Assembly (NCBI GenBank): GCA_900544455.1
Contig: UQVJ01000010.1
Span: 1 to 33,597, forward strand
DNA: 33,597 nucleotides
Reading direction: 5' to 3'
From: an uncultured Eggerthella sp.
GTDB taxonomy: Bacteria > Actinomycetota > Coriobacteriia > Coriobacteriales > Eggerthellaceae
Positions within the stretch are counted from its first letter, which is position 1. Every line of letters starts with the position of its first letter. A program made the position numbers and the translations under genes. A model generated the notes under the pieces. The model did not search any database and was not told where the DNA came from. It saw only the letters and a list, made by a program, of their open reading frames with translations. Of this stretch, positions 13,451 to 20,293 are shown piece by piece.

Positions 13451-14548
13451 ATGGGTGTTTTCGCAGGTGATTCCAAAACAGCGAAGGCGGGTTTGCTGTG
13501 CGCGGCGTCTGTCGGTGCGGTAGCCGTGGCTGCGGTTGGAGCGTTAGCCGCTTCGCGCATCAAGACGCTTTGTTCGCTGAAGAAGTTGTCCAGTTTTGCC
13601 GGTGCGTACAATCTGTATGAGAGCACGGTTGCGTATCGTTACGACCTTGACGCCATTATCAAGTCAGGGGTTGAAGATGACCAGGCCTATATCGACGCGG
13701 TGTGCAAGCAGGTATTCCCTGGGATTCCCGTAAAGGTCGAGGCGCCGAAGTTCGCCTGCAGTGCGTTTTGCGCCGAAGCCCCAAGCAGCGTTTTGATGGG
13801 TCGCAACTACGATTTCAAAGACGATACCTCTGCGCTTTTGGTTCGCACGCATCCGAAGGACGGGTATGCGTCCATTTCTTTTTCGGCGCTGAACAATTTG
13901 GGCGCTAACATGCCCGAGGAAAGCCTGAAAAGTAAAGTTGCGGCGATGTTGGGGCCCTTCGCGAGTCTTGATGGCATCAACGAAAAGGGTGTATCCATTG
14001 CGGTGCTTACCCTTGATAGCCTACCTACCAGGCAAAACAGCGGCAAGCCGAAAATCAATACCTCACTGGCCATTCGTTTGGTGCTTGATAGGGCGGCAAG
14101 CACGCAGGAAGCGGTAGACTTGCTGGGCTCGTACGATATGGTTGCCATGGCTGGCCGCGACTACCATTTCTTCATCAACGATGCTTCTGGAGACAGCCGC
14201 GTTGTTGAGTACGACCCGCAAAATCTTGCGCGCCCTATGGTCGTTACGCATGTGCGCGAAATCACCAACTATTACGCGTGCTACGCCAATGAGGTTCTGC
14301 CGAATCAGAAGAACGGTGCTTTAGGACATGGCAAAGAACGCGCGCTCGCCATTGCCGAGGTGCTTGATGGTGCGCAGTCGCAAACGAAGGAAGTTGCCTG
14401 GAAGGCGCTGCGCGGTTCTTCGCAGGAGCCAAACCCAGAAGACATCACCAGCAATACGCAATGGTCCATCGTGTATGACAACATCAACTGCACTGCCGAT
14501 TTTGTCTTGCGGCGAAACTGGGGCGAAGTGTTCAGCTTTGTCGTGTAG
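13451..14548 (+). CDS. Membrane-anchored Ntn hydrolase, choloylglycine hydrolase/linear amide C-N hydrolase type
   Basis: A 365-residue cysteine Ntn hydrolase likely to cut an amide bond in a small N-acyl compound outside the cell. Residues about 12-35 are a hydrophobic anchor or uncleaved signal. A prosegment of about 65 residues follows, then the catalytic start FACSAFC: Cys103 is the best nucleophile, with Arg118 and Asp121 in GRNYDF at nearly the same spacing as Cys2, Arg18 and Asp21 of bile salt hydrolases. DGINEKGVSIAVLTLDS and the later NTSLAIRLVLD region also fit the family. Activation would require cleavage before Cys103 (Cys107 is a second candidate). ATG 13451 follows AGGAG by 6 bp. 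Its substrate (conjugated bile acid, N-acyl amino acid, penicillin-like amide) cannot be told from sequence. Confidence 0.85.
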   Translation: MGVFAGDSKTAKAGLLCAASVGAVAVAAVGALAASRIKTLCSLKKLSSFAGAYNLYESTVAYRYDLDAIIKSGVEDDQAYIDAVCKQVFPGIPVKVEAPKFACSAFCAEAPSSVLMGRNYDFKDDTSALLVRTHPKDGYASISFSALNNLGANMPEESLKSKVAAMLGPFASLDGINEKGVSIAVLTLDSLPTRQNSGKPKINTSLAIRLVLDRAASTQEAVDLLGSYDMVAMAGRDYHFFINDASGDSRVVEYDPQNLARPMVVTHVREITNYYACYANEVLPNQKNGALGHGKERALAIAEVLDGAQSQTKEVAWKALRGSSQEPNPEDITSNTQWSIVYDNINCTADFVLRRNWGEVFSFVV

Positions 14549-14772
14549 CTGCTAAGGTGGCGTGCATTGGCGGCGGACTCCGGCGAACGGGCATGCTTGG
14601 CTCGGTTGGTCAGTGCCCCAATTTGGCGAACCGGTTGTCCAGCTCTCTGCATCATACGAGGCTTGTTGATGTTGGTTTCCTCGCATCCTGATTCTGGCGC
14701 AAGACCAGCGCGCACCGTATCATAGAAAGCGAATGACGCGCCGCAACGGGAAGCGGCGAAAAGGAGGGTGCT

Positions 14773-15687
14773 ATGCGAGTGGATTTGCAGGGTGGTTCGG
14801 TCGAGTTCAAGGCGAGGGAAAGCGTGCTTTCGAAGATCGAGGCTTCGCTTCAGCCAGGGTTTGAGCCGGTGCAGCCCAAATATGCGGCAACGGTAATGTT
14901 GGTGCGTGATTCGGCCCCGTTCCAGACGAAATATCGCATCGAAAGCGATCATTTTCCGCCCGATTTCCCAACCGGCCAGGAACTGGAAGTGTTTATGCTT
15001 CGTCGCGTAAAAACGATGGAGTTCGTTCCCGATGCCGTTGTTTTCCCTGGTGGCAGGGTTGATGACCGCGATTCGAACCCTAATCTGCCGTGGTGTGGGC
15101 CCGCTCCTGCCGAATGGGCTGAGCTCATGGGTTGCACCGAGGATGTGGCGCGACGCGTGGTTGTTGCTGCCGCGCGCGAAGTGTTCGAAGAGTGCGGCGT
15201 TTTGCTGGCAGGCCCCGACGAGCATTCGGTGGTGCAGGATTTGAGCGACCCTTCCTGGCAGGAAGATCGCACCGCTCTGGAAAACCACGAGATTGCCTTC
15301 GCCGACATGCTTATTCTGCGTGGGTTGGTCTTGCGCACCGATTTGCTGGGCCTTATCTCGAACTTCTGCACGCCTGAATTTGAAACGAAGCGATACGATA
15401 CGTTCTTCTTTTCTGCCTTTATGCCAGAAGGCCAGGTGGCCGATGGCGAAACAAGCGAAGCGCAGATTGCCGACTGGGTAACTCCCGCGTACGCTATGCG
15501 TGCAGGTGACGCAGGCAATTGGCTGGTGCTGGCGCCAACCGTCTATAACCTCACCTGCATCGCTTCGGCTCAAAACGCGAAAGAATTTGTCGAGACGCGC
15601 CGCCGACTTACGCGCTTCATGTCGTATCCCATCAAGAAGGAAGACGGCACGTTTATGCTGCATTGCGATTTCCCAAGGCGCAAATAG
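14773..15687 (+). CDS. Nudix hydrolase, NUDT19-like (putative CoA/acyl-CoA diphosphatase)
   Basis: Nudix-fold enzyme of 304 residues. The Nudix box is split as in the NUDT19/RP2 group: FPGGRVDD (around residues 90-97), an insert of about 35 residues, then REVFEECGVLL (from residue 135), which keeps the metal-binding R-E--EE-G. Members of this group hydrolyse CoA or acyl-CoA diphosphate bonds. No signal or membrane segment is present. AAGGAGG lies 6 bp before ATG 14773. The next gene starts 54 bp after the stop with its own ribosome binding site, so the two are very likely one operon. With acyl-CoA ligase and crotonase genes close by, CoA turnover is a sensible role, but the substrate is inferred. 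Confidence 0.88.
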   Translation: MRVDLQGGSVEFKARESVLSKIEASLQPGFEPVQPKYAATVMLVRDSAPFQTKYRIESDHFPPDFPTGQELEVFMLRRVKTMEFVPDAVVFPGGRVDDRDSNPNLPWCGPAPAEWAELMGCTEDVARRVVVAAAREVFEECGVLLAGPDEHSVVQDLSDPSWQEDRTALENHEIAFADMLILRGLVLRTDLLGLISNFCTPEFETKRYDTFFFSAFMPEGQVADGETSEAQIADWVTPAYAMRAGDAGNWLVLAPTVYNLTCIASAQNAKEFVETRRRLTRFMSYPIKKEDGTFMLHCDFPRRK

Positions 15688-15741
15688 GCAATGTGACAAG
15701 ACGGGCGCTTCTTGCCGGCATGCGAGAGAAGGAGTTGAGCG

Positions 15742-16707
15742 GTGGGTTTCATTGAGGACGAAAAGCCCTGGTGCGGTGGGCGTGTAAGCACGCGCGTTCA
15801 GTGCGTGCGCGCGAACAACCCCAGCCCCATGACGTATGTGGGAACCAATTCGTGGATTGTGGCCGAGCCGGGTGCCAAGGAATGCGTGGTGATAGACCCC
15901 GCTCCTGCCGGCGAGCAGGTTCAGCGCATCCTGGCGACATGCAGTGAGGCAGGGCTGCGAATTGGGGCCATTGTTGCCACGCACGACCACCCCGATCATA
16001 TCGAGGGAATTCCCGAACTTGTTGCGGCAACGGGCGCTCCGGTGTACGCGCCGCGCACGAGCCGTATCAACCAGCTGCTGCAGAAGCACGGCTTCGTGAA
16101 GTGCGGCGGCGCGAAGCGTGCGTGCTCGGAGGGTGCCGAGGACGTAGGTGCGGTCGAAGCTGGGGCTGCAGGCGAATTGGATTCGGGGGGCTTGCCTCAT
16201 TCTTGCGAGGAAAAAGCTGGCTGGAGTGCTGATGTCCAAGCTCTTCCGAATGACGCATTCCGCCCCTTTGAAGGAGCGCCGGAGTTTGAGATTGTTGCCC
16301 TGCCTGGGCATTCGGAAGATTCGGTGGGCCTGCTTTATCCCGCAGAGCAATCTCTGTTTACGGGCGATGTGCTCTTTCGCCATGGGCCCACGGTGGTGTT
16401 CCACCCCGATGGGGTGCTGGCCAGCTATTTTGCAAGCCTTGATGTGCTTGAGCAGTTGGTGCGCGAAGGAAGGGTGCAACGCTTCTATCCTGGGCACGGG
16501 TACCCTATCGACAACCCGCTGCCAATTATTGAAGCCACGCGAAAGCATCGTGTTGATCGTTTGGATCAGGTGAAAGAAGCGCTGAACGCGGGCACGTCCG
16601 CCGATCCCGATGCCTTGTTCGACGTGGTGTATCAGGGCGTGAACCCTGCCCTCCGTATGCCTTCCATTCGAAGCATCCGCGCCCAGTTGGAGTATCTGGG
16701 AAAATAG
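15742..16707 (+). CDS. Metallo-beta-lactamase-fold hydrolase (glyoxalase II/LACTB2-like)
   Basis: Soluble MBL-fold hydrolase of 321 residues, second gene of the Nudix operon. The dinuclear zinc site is complete: THDHPDH (His81, Asp82, His83, Asp85, His86), LPGHSEDSVG, TGDVLF and YPGHGYPI. An insert of about 45 residues (roughly 118-162, rich in Ala, Glu and Gly) separates the first two motifs, where related enzymes have a short loop. The C-terminal helical region with R-HRVDRL resembles LACTB2-type proteins. Translation starts at GTG 15742, 8 bp after GAAGGAG. Thioesters, such as those of CoA or glutathione-like thiols, are typical substrates of close families; an RNA substrate, as for human LACTB2, is an alternative. 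Confidence 0.88.
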   Translation: MGFIEDEKPWCGGRVSTRVQCVRANNPSPMTYVGTNSWIVAEPGAKECVVIDPAPAGEQVQRILATCSEAGLRIGAIVATHDHPDHIEGIPELVAATGAPVYAPRTSRINQLLQKHGFVKCGGAKRACSEGAEDVGAVEAGAAGELDSGGLPHSCEEKAGWSADVQALPNDAFRPFEGAPEFEIVALPGHSEDSVGLLYPAEQSLFTGDVLFRHGPTVVFHPDGVLASYFASLDVLEQLVREGRVQRFYPGHGYPIDNPLPIIEATRKHRVDRLDQVKEALNAGTSADPDALFDVVYQGVNPALRMPSIRSIRAQLEYLGK

Positions 16708-16769
16708 GGACAGCTACCTTTTTCCCACTTAGCCATAGCGCATAATTCCCATTTAGACATAGCGCATAA
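16697..16769. repeat. Stop-codon hairpin and 24-bp tandem repeat
   Basis: TGGGAAAA (16697-16704) pairs with TTTTCCCA (16720-16727) across the stop codon of the MBL gene. Overlapping it, a 24-bp unit, TTCCCACTTAGCCATAGCGC plus ATAA (16722-16745), is repeated directly with two changes at 16746-16769. Confidence 0.75.
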
Positions 16770-16773
16770 AGAA

Positions 16774-16811
16774 AGGGCCTTGCTTGCGAATTCAATCACA
16801 AGCAAGGCCCT
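16774..16811. terminator. Bidirectional terminator between the MBL and cstA genes
   Basis: A perfect 12-bp stem (AGGGCCTTGCTT at 16774-16785 and complement at 16800-16811) lies between two genes that end toward each other. T-rich sequence follows on both strands (GTTTGTTTGG on plus, CTTTATG on minus). Confidence 0.75.
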
Positions 16812-16875
16812 GTTTGTTTGGTTGGAAAAGGCTATCTTTCCCGACCCTCCCAATTCGCAGCGTTATTCTGCGATG

Positions 16876-18666
16876 TTACTCTGCGGCGGCCTTCTTCTTG
16901 CCGAAGATGGTCTTTGCGCCCTTAACAGCCAAGATGACAGCCAGTACGAAGAGCACGGCAGCGAGAACTGCCTGAACGCCAGCGGCGAACGGATCGCCGG
17001 TGCCAGCCATAAGTGCGGTGCACTTGGCCTGCAACGTCATGACCAGTGAAGTGAGCGTAACAACCAGCATGAATACCATGGGGATGTAGAACATCTTGTT
17101 GTTGCGGCCCGCGTTGCCCAGCCATGCGCATACTGCCAAAAGGGCGAGGGCGGCAAGCAGCTGGTTAGCAGCGCCGAACAGGGGCCAGATGATGGTGTAG
17201 CCGGTCATGCCGAGGCCGACGCCCAGAACTACAGTAACGAGGGTTGCAACGTAGGGGTTGGTCAGAACCTTACGAGCGCCCGTGGCTTCGTCCATGGACT
17301 TACCGGCAGGAACCCACAGCTCCTGGAACATGTAGCGACCAAGGCGGGTTGCCGTGTCGAGCGAAGTGAGGCAGAAGGCGGAAACAGCCAGGATCAGCAG
17401 GGTGTAGGCAATGCCTTCGATGTTTTCGAGGCCGGGGATGCAGGCCAGCATCTGGGAAAGGCCGCCTGCGAAAACGGCGGTCGGGGATGCGTAGCCGCCT
17501 GCGCAGTACTTCGTCCAAACGAAACCAACGGCGCAGAGGGAGATGATTGCCAGCAGGCATTCGATCAGCATGCCGCCGTAAGCGATGGGGCGAGCGTTCT
17601 TCTCGTTGTCCAACTGCTTAGAGGTGGTGCCGGAAGCAACCAGGCTGTGGAAGCCCGAGATTGCACCGCAAGCGATGGTGATGAACAGGGCAGGGAACAG
17701 GAAGCCGGATGCGGCAGCCTTGTTCACTACGGCCTTGCCGGTAGCGGGGTCGATAATGGCGTTGCCGTTTGCGTCAACCGCAGCATTCGTTGCGTAGAAG
17801 TCGGTGAATGCGGGGATTTGCAGGTTGGCTGCATCGCCGGTAAGGGATGCGCCCACGATGCCGATGAGCGAAAGGGCGATCATGCCGTAGAGCAAGAACG
17901 AGCTCAGGAAGTCGCGGGGCTGCAGCAAAATCCATACAGGAGCAACGGCAGCAACCATGATGTATACGCCCAACAGAATCATCCACGTGGTGTAGTCGAA
18001 GGAGATCAGGGGGAAGTTGTAGCCGACGGCAACCAGAACAACGATGATTGCGATGGCGATGATGATGTTGGCGGCGGTGGGGATTTCGCGGCCGCGGGTG
18101 GCCAGGCCGTATACGATTGCTACAAAGATGAACAGCACAGAAATCATCGCGGTGCGCTGATTTGCCAGGTTAGAAGCCTCGGTTGCGTTTGCCAAGTTTA
18201 CGGCGAAGGTGTTGGCAACGATGGAAGCGAACGCGGCAACAACCAGGACCAAGGTCAGGTAAGCGAAGATGCAGAACAGCTTCTTCGCCGTGTCGTCGAT
18301 GTTTTCGGCGATAACCGTTGCGATGGTCTGGCCCTTGTGGCGCAAAGACGCGAACAGAGCGCCGAAGTCATGCACAGCGCCGAAGAAGATGCCGCCAATC
18401 AATACCCACAGCAGAACGGGAACCCAGCCAAATACGGCAGCCTGAATGGGGCCGTTGATGGGGCCTGCGCCAGCAATCGAGGAAAAGTGGTGGCCAAGCA
18501 AGATGTAGGGCTTGGTGGGCACGTAGTCTACGCCGTCGTGCATTTCTTGCGCGGGGGTGGGGCGTTTGGGGTCAACACCCCACTGCTTTGCCAGCCATCC
18601 GCCGTACAGCACGTAGCCGATTACGAGGATGGCAAGGCCGCCCAGGAGGACGATCATTGCGTTCAT
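16876..18666 (-). CDS. cstA: CstA-family carbon starvation transporter
   Basis: Polytopic membrane protein of 596 residues with about 15-16 hydrophobic segments. CstA proteins take up pyruvate or peptides, mainly under nutrient limitation. Family hallmarks are present: YVPTKPYILLGHHFSSIAGA near the N terminus, GAVHDFGALFASLRHKG, and ISGFHSLVASGTTSKQL in the middle. It is shorter than the E. coli protein (about 700 residues), chiefly at the C terminus, as in the compact CstA subfamily of many anaerobes. ATG 18666 follows AGAAAGG by 8 bp; the open frame runs on to 18816 but overlaps the gene before it. The upstream gene ends 26 bp before this start, so both share a promoter at about 19320. Whether the substrate is pyruvate or a peptide is not visible. 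Confidence 0.93.
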   Translation of the reverse strand: MNAMIVLLGGLAILVIGYVLYGGWLAKQWGVDPKRPTPAQEMHDGVDYVPTKPYILLGHHFSSIAGAGPINGPIQAAVFGWVPVLLWVLIGGIFFGAVHDFGALFASLRHKGQTIATVIAENIDDTAKKLFCIFAYLTLVLVVAAFASIVANTFAVNLANATEASNLANQRTAMISVLFIFVAIVYGLATRGREIPTAANIIIAIAIIVVLVAVGYNFPLISFDYTTWMILLGVYIMVAAVAPVWILLQPRDFLSSFLLYGMIALSLIGIVGASLTGDAANLQIPAFTDFYATNAAVDANGNAIIDPATGKAVVNKAAASGFLFPALFITIACGAISGFHSLVASGTTSKQLDNEKNARPIAYGGMLIECLLAIISLCAVGFVWTKYCAGGYASPTAVFAGGLSQMLACIPGLENIEGIAYTLLILAVSAFCLTSLDTATRLGRYMFQELWVPAGKSMDEATGARKVLTNPYVATLVTVVLGVGLGMTGYTIIWPLFGAANQLLAALALLAVCAWLGNAGRNNKMFYIPMVFMLVVTLTSLVMTLQAKCTALMAGTGDPFAAGVQAVLAAVLFVLAVILAVKGAKTIFGKKKAAAE

Positions 18667-18692
18667 CTCTGAACCTTTCTTGTTTCGGGACC

Positions 18693-19223
18693 TTACTTGA
18701 TCAATGCCAAGTTGCCGGAAAGCACCTCTTTCAGCTGTTTTCCGGCGTTGTTGACAACCACGCTTTTGCCTGTGGGCAGGGAAAGGTCTACCACGGCTAG
18801 GCGGAGGTCGGTCCAACCGCGAAAACCGAAGCGGTATTCCTTGTGGAAGCGCGTTTTCTTCGCAAGTTTGCGCGCTGCTTCGGTTGTGTGGTTGGCGATG
18901 ATCACGAGCGAAAGGGCAGAGGACATATGGTTCGGTCCGGCATCAACTTTGCGGAGGGCCTTTTCCTGCATGAAGGAAATCTCTTCGGCAAGCTGTGCTT
19001 CATCGAGCTCGTCAACGCATTCGAAGAACATGAAGTCGTGTGTGTTCACTTCCCAGAGCTTTGCGCGTTTTACCAGCACATATTTTTCGCCGTAGGTGTG
19101 GTATTCCGCGAAGGCGGGGAAGGTGCGACCTTCAAAAAGATAGTCTCTCCTGATGTCGTAAAAAGACTTATGAGCTGCAAGGATGCGTTCCAACAGATCT
19201 GTGCGCATGTCTTCCGCTGTCAC
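18693..19223 (-). CDS. Uncharacterised protein, first gene of the cstA operon
   Basis: Soluble protein of 176 residues that I cannot assign. It has no signal peptide, membrane segment or Cys motif, and is rich in aromatic and basic residues (KYVLVKRAKLWEVNTHDFMF, RFGFRGWTDLRLAVVDL). The alternating pattern suggests an alpha/beta domain with a helical middle. It begins at GTG 19223, 8 bp after AAAGGAGA, and ends 26 bp before cstA, so it is almost certainly co-transcribed with the transporter and may regulate, or work on the product of, its uptake. That link rests on position alone. Confidence 0.82.
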   Translation of the reverse strand: MTAEDMRTDLLERILAAHKSFYDIRRDYLFEGRTFPAFAEYHTYGEKYVLVKRAKLWEVNTHDFMFFECVDELDEAQLAEEISFMQEKALRKVDAGPNHMSSALSLVIIANHTTEAARKLAKKTRFHKEYRFGFRGWTDLRLAVVDLSLPTGKSVVVNNAGKQLKEVLSGNLALIK

Positions 19224-19305
19224 AGCAAGTCTCCTTTCGCATCACGAGGGGCCATCAATTCTCCGAGAGAATCGATCTCCTCTGCTTTTTCACAAGTGGG
19301 TTGAT

Positions 19306-19337
19306 TCTAAAGCTAAATATTTGTTACGTAACAAATA
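19306..19337 (-). promoter_or_regulatory. cstA operon promoter with 20-bp palindromic operator
   Basis: On the minus strand TTGTTA (19334-19329), a 17-bp spacer and TTTAGA (19311-19306) form a promoter 83 bp before the first gene. A perfect 20-bp palindrome, TATTTGTTACGTAACAAATA (19318-19337), covers the -35. Bound repressor would block transcription. I cannot match it to a known regulator. Confidence 0.7.
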
Positions 19338-19466
19338 AAACCGATAACTGTACAGTAACGGGGAAATGTCGGAGTGAACGGGTTCATTCTCGTTTTCGGC
19401 ATGGCGCTTGTTCTTGCGGTTGAAAGGCGGTTCGCAGCAGATCGTGCCGCTGTCGGTGGCCCAGCT

Positions 19467-19600
19467 CGCAGCCGGCAGTCCCCGCCCCGTGGCCGGGTGC
19501 CCACCCGCAGCCGGCAGCCGTGCCTGTGGTCAGGTACCCGTCCGCAGCCGGCAACTCCCCGCCCGTGGGCGGTGGCAGTCCCGTGGCCGGGTGCCCGGGC
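19467..19600. repeat. Tandem GC-rich repeats of about 38 bp before element C
   Basis: CGCAGCCGGCA starts at 19467, 19506 and 19543 (spacing 39 and 37 bp). Each is followed by a CCCGTGGCCGGGTGCCC-like part, which occurs again at 19580-19596. No gene is present here. Confidence 0.65.
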
Positions 19601-19609
19601 GCTCGCCGA

Positions 19610-19972
19610 TGGCAAAATGCTCGCGAAATGCGTTCCCCAGCGTCCGACAGTGGCAATATATCGACGCCATGCGTTCCCCGGCGTCCGGTCGTGGCAAGAT
19701 TATGCCGTGGTGCGTTACCGGGCGGCGATCCGTGGCAGCTTTTTCGCTTCATGCGTTCCCGAAGGGGCCTCGGACGGGAAAAACGCCAGTTCGCGGCAAC
19801 ATATCGCCGCCGTGCATCCAAAATGAGCCGGCTTCGGCAAGATATTCGCGCCGTGCATCCGAAAAGCCCCGCAAACGGGCGTTCGGGAATGCACCGCGCG
19901 AAGATCTTGCCATGAAGGGCCCCTTTCGCTGCGCGAGCCCCTCAGATCATGCACCGCGCGCGGATCTTGCCG
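19610..19972. repeat. Phased intergenic repeat element C
   Basis: Cores start at 19610, 19651, 19692, 19733, 19794 and 19835, spaced 41, 41, 41, 61 and 41 bp. The last faces an inverted copy ending at 19912 (78-bp pair), and another inverted copy ends at 19972, 60 bp further. The 61-bp unit and everything after it match elements A and D unit by unit (CTTCATGCGTTCCCGAAGGG, then GCCAGTTCG, then AATGAGC-GGCTT, then AAAAGCCCCGCAAAC), while the first units vary. It fills the gap between the cstA operon and the FadK-like gene. Confidence 0.88.
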
Positions 19973-20238
19973 TCGTTCGGCGCTCGCCGGGCCCTGGGCC
20001 TTATGCGTGGAAGGTTGGGGCCGGGTCGCGTAGCCGCACTCCGTATTGCTGCCGACGGTCCCGCGTGCCGGCACGGCATCTCGTTGCGTTCTGCGGCAGC
20101 AGCTTATCCCGCAGCAAACGCCTCGCCCTGCGGCACGCTGCGCCCCACAGTCACGATCCCCCGCTGCGATCGCCCCGTCCTGCAGCCGATGCCCCGCCCT
20201 CTTTCGGTCGGCAGCGGCTTCCCATGACCCAGCGCACA
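19973..20238. other. Gene-free stretch after element C
   Basis: GC-rich DNA without a Shine-Dalgarno-led frame or clear repeat. I see nothing functional in it up to the terminator at 20239. Confidence 0.5.
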
Positions 20239-20269
20239 AAAAACGGCCAGCATTTTGCTGGCCGTTTTT
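20239..20269 (-). terminator. Rho-independent terminator of the FadK-like gene
   Basis: A 14-bp perfect stem (AAAAACGGCCAGCA and complement) with a 3-nt loop lies 25 bp after the stop codon at 20294. A and T runs flank both sides, so it works on the minus strand and could be bidirectional. Confidence 0.9.
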
Positions 20270-20293
20270 GCGAGGTTATGAGCTAAGCGCAGA

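Noticed and set aside
14305..16548. Very long minus-strand frame (747 codons) opposite the Nudix and MBL genes
   Set aside because: Shadow of GC-rich coding DNA; the plus strand has intact catalytic motifs, ribosome binding sites and operon spacing.
17647..18672. Plus-strand frame of 341 codons opposite cstA
   Set aside because: Composition is that of an antisense read of a membrane protein gene, without start signals.
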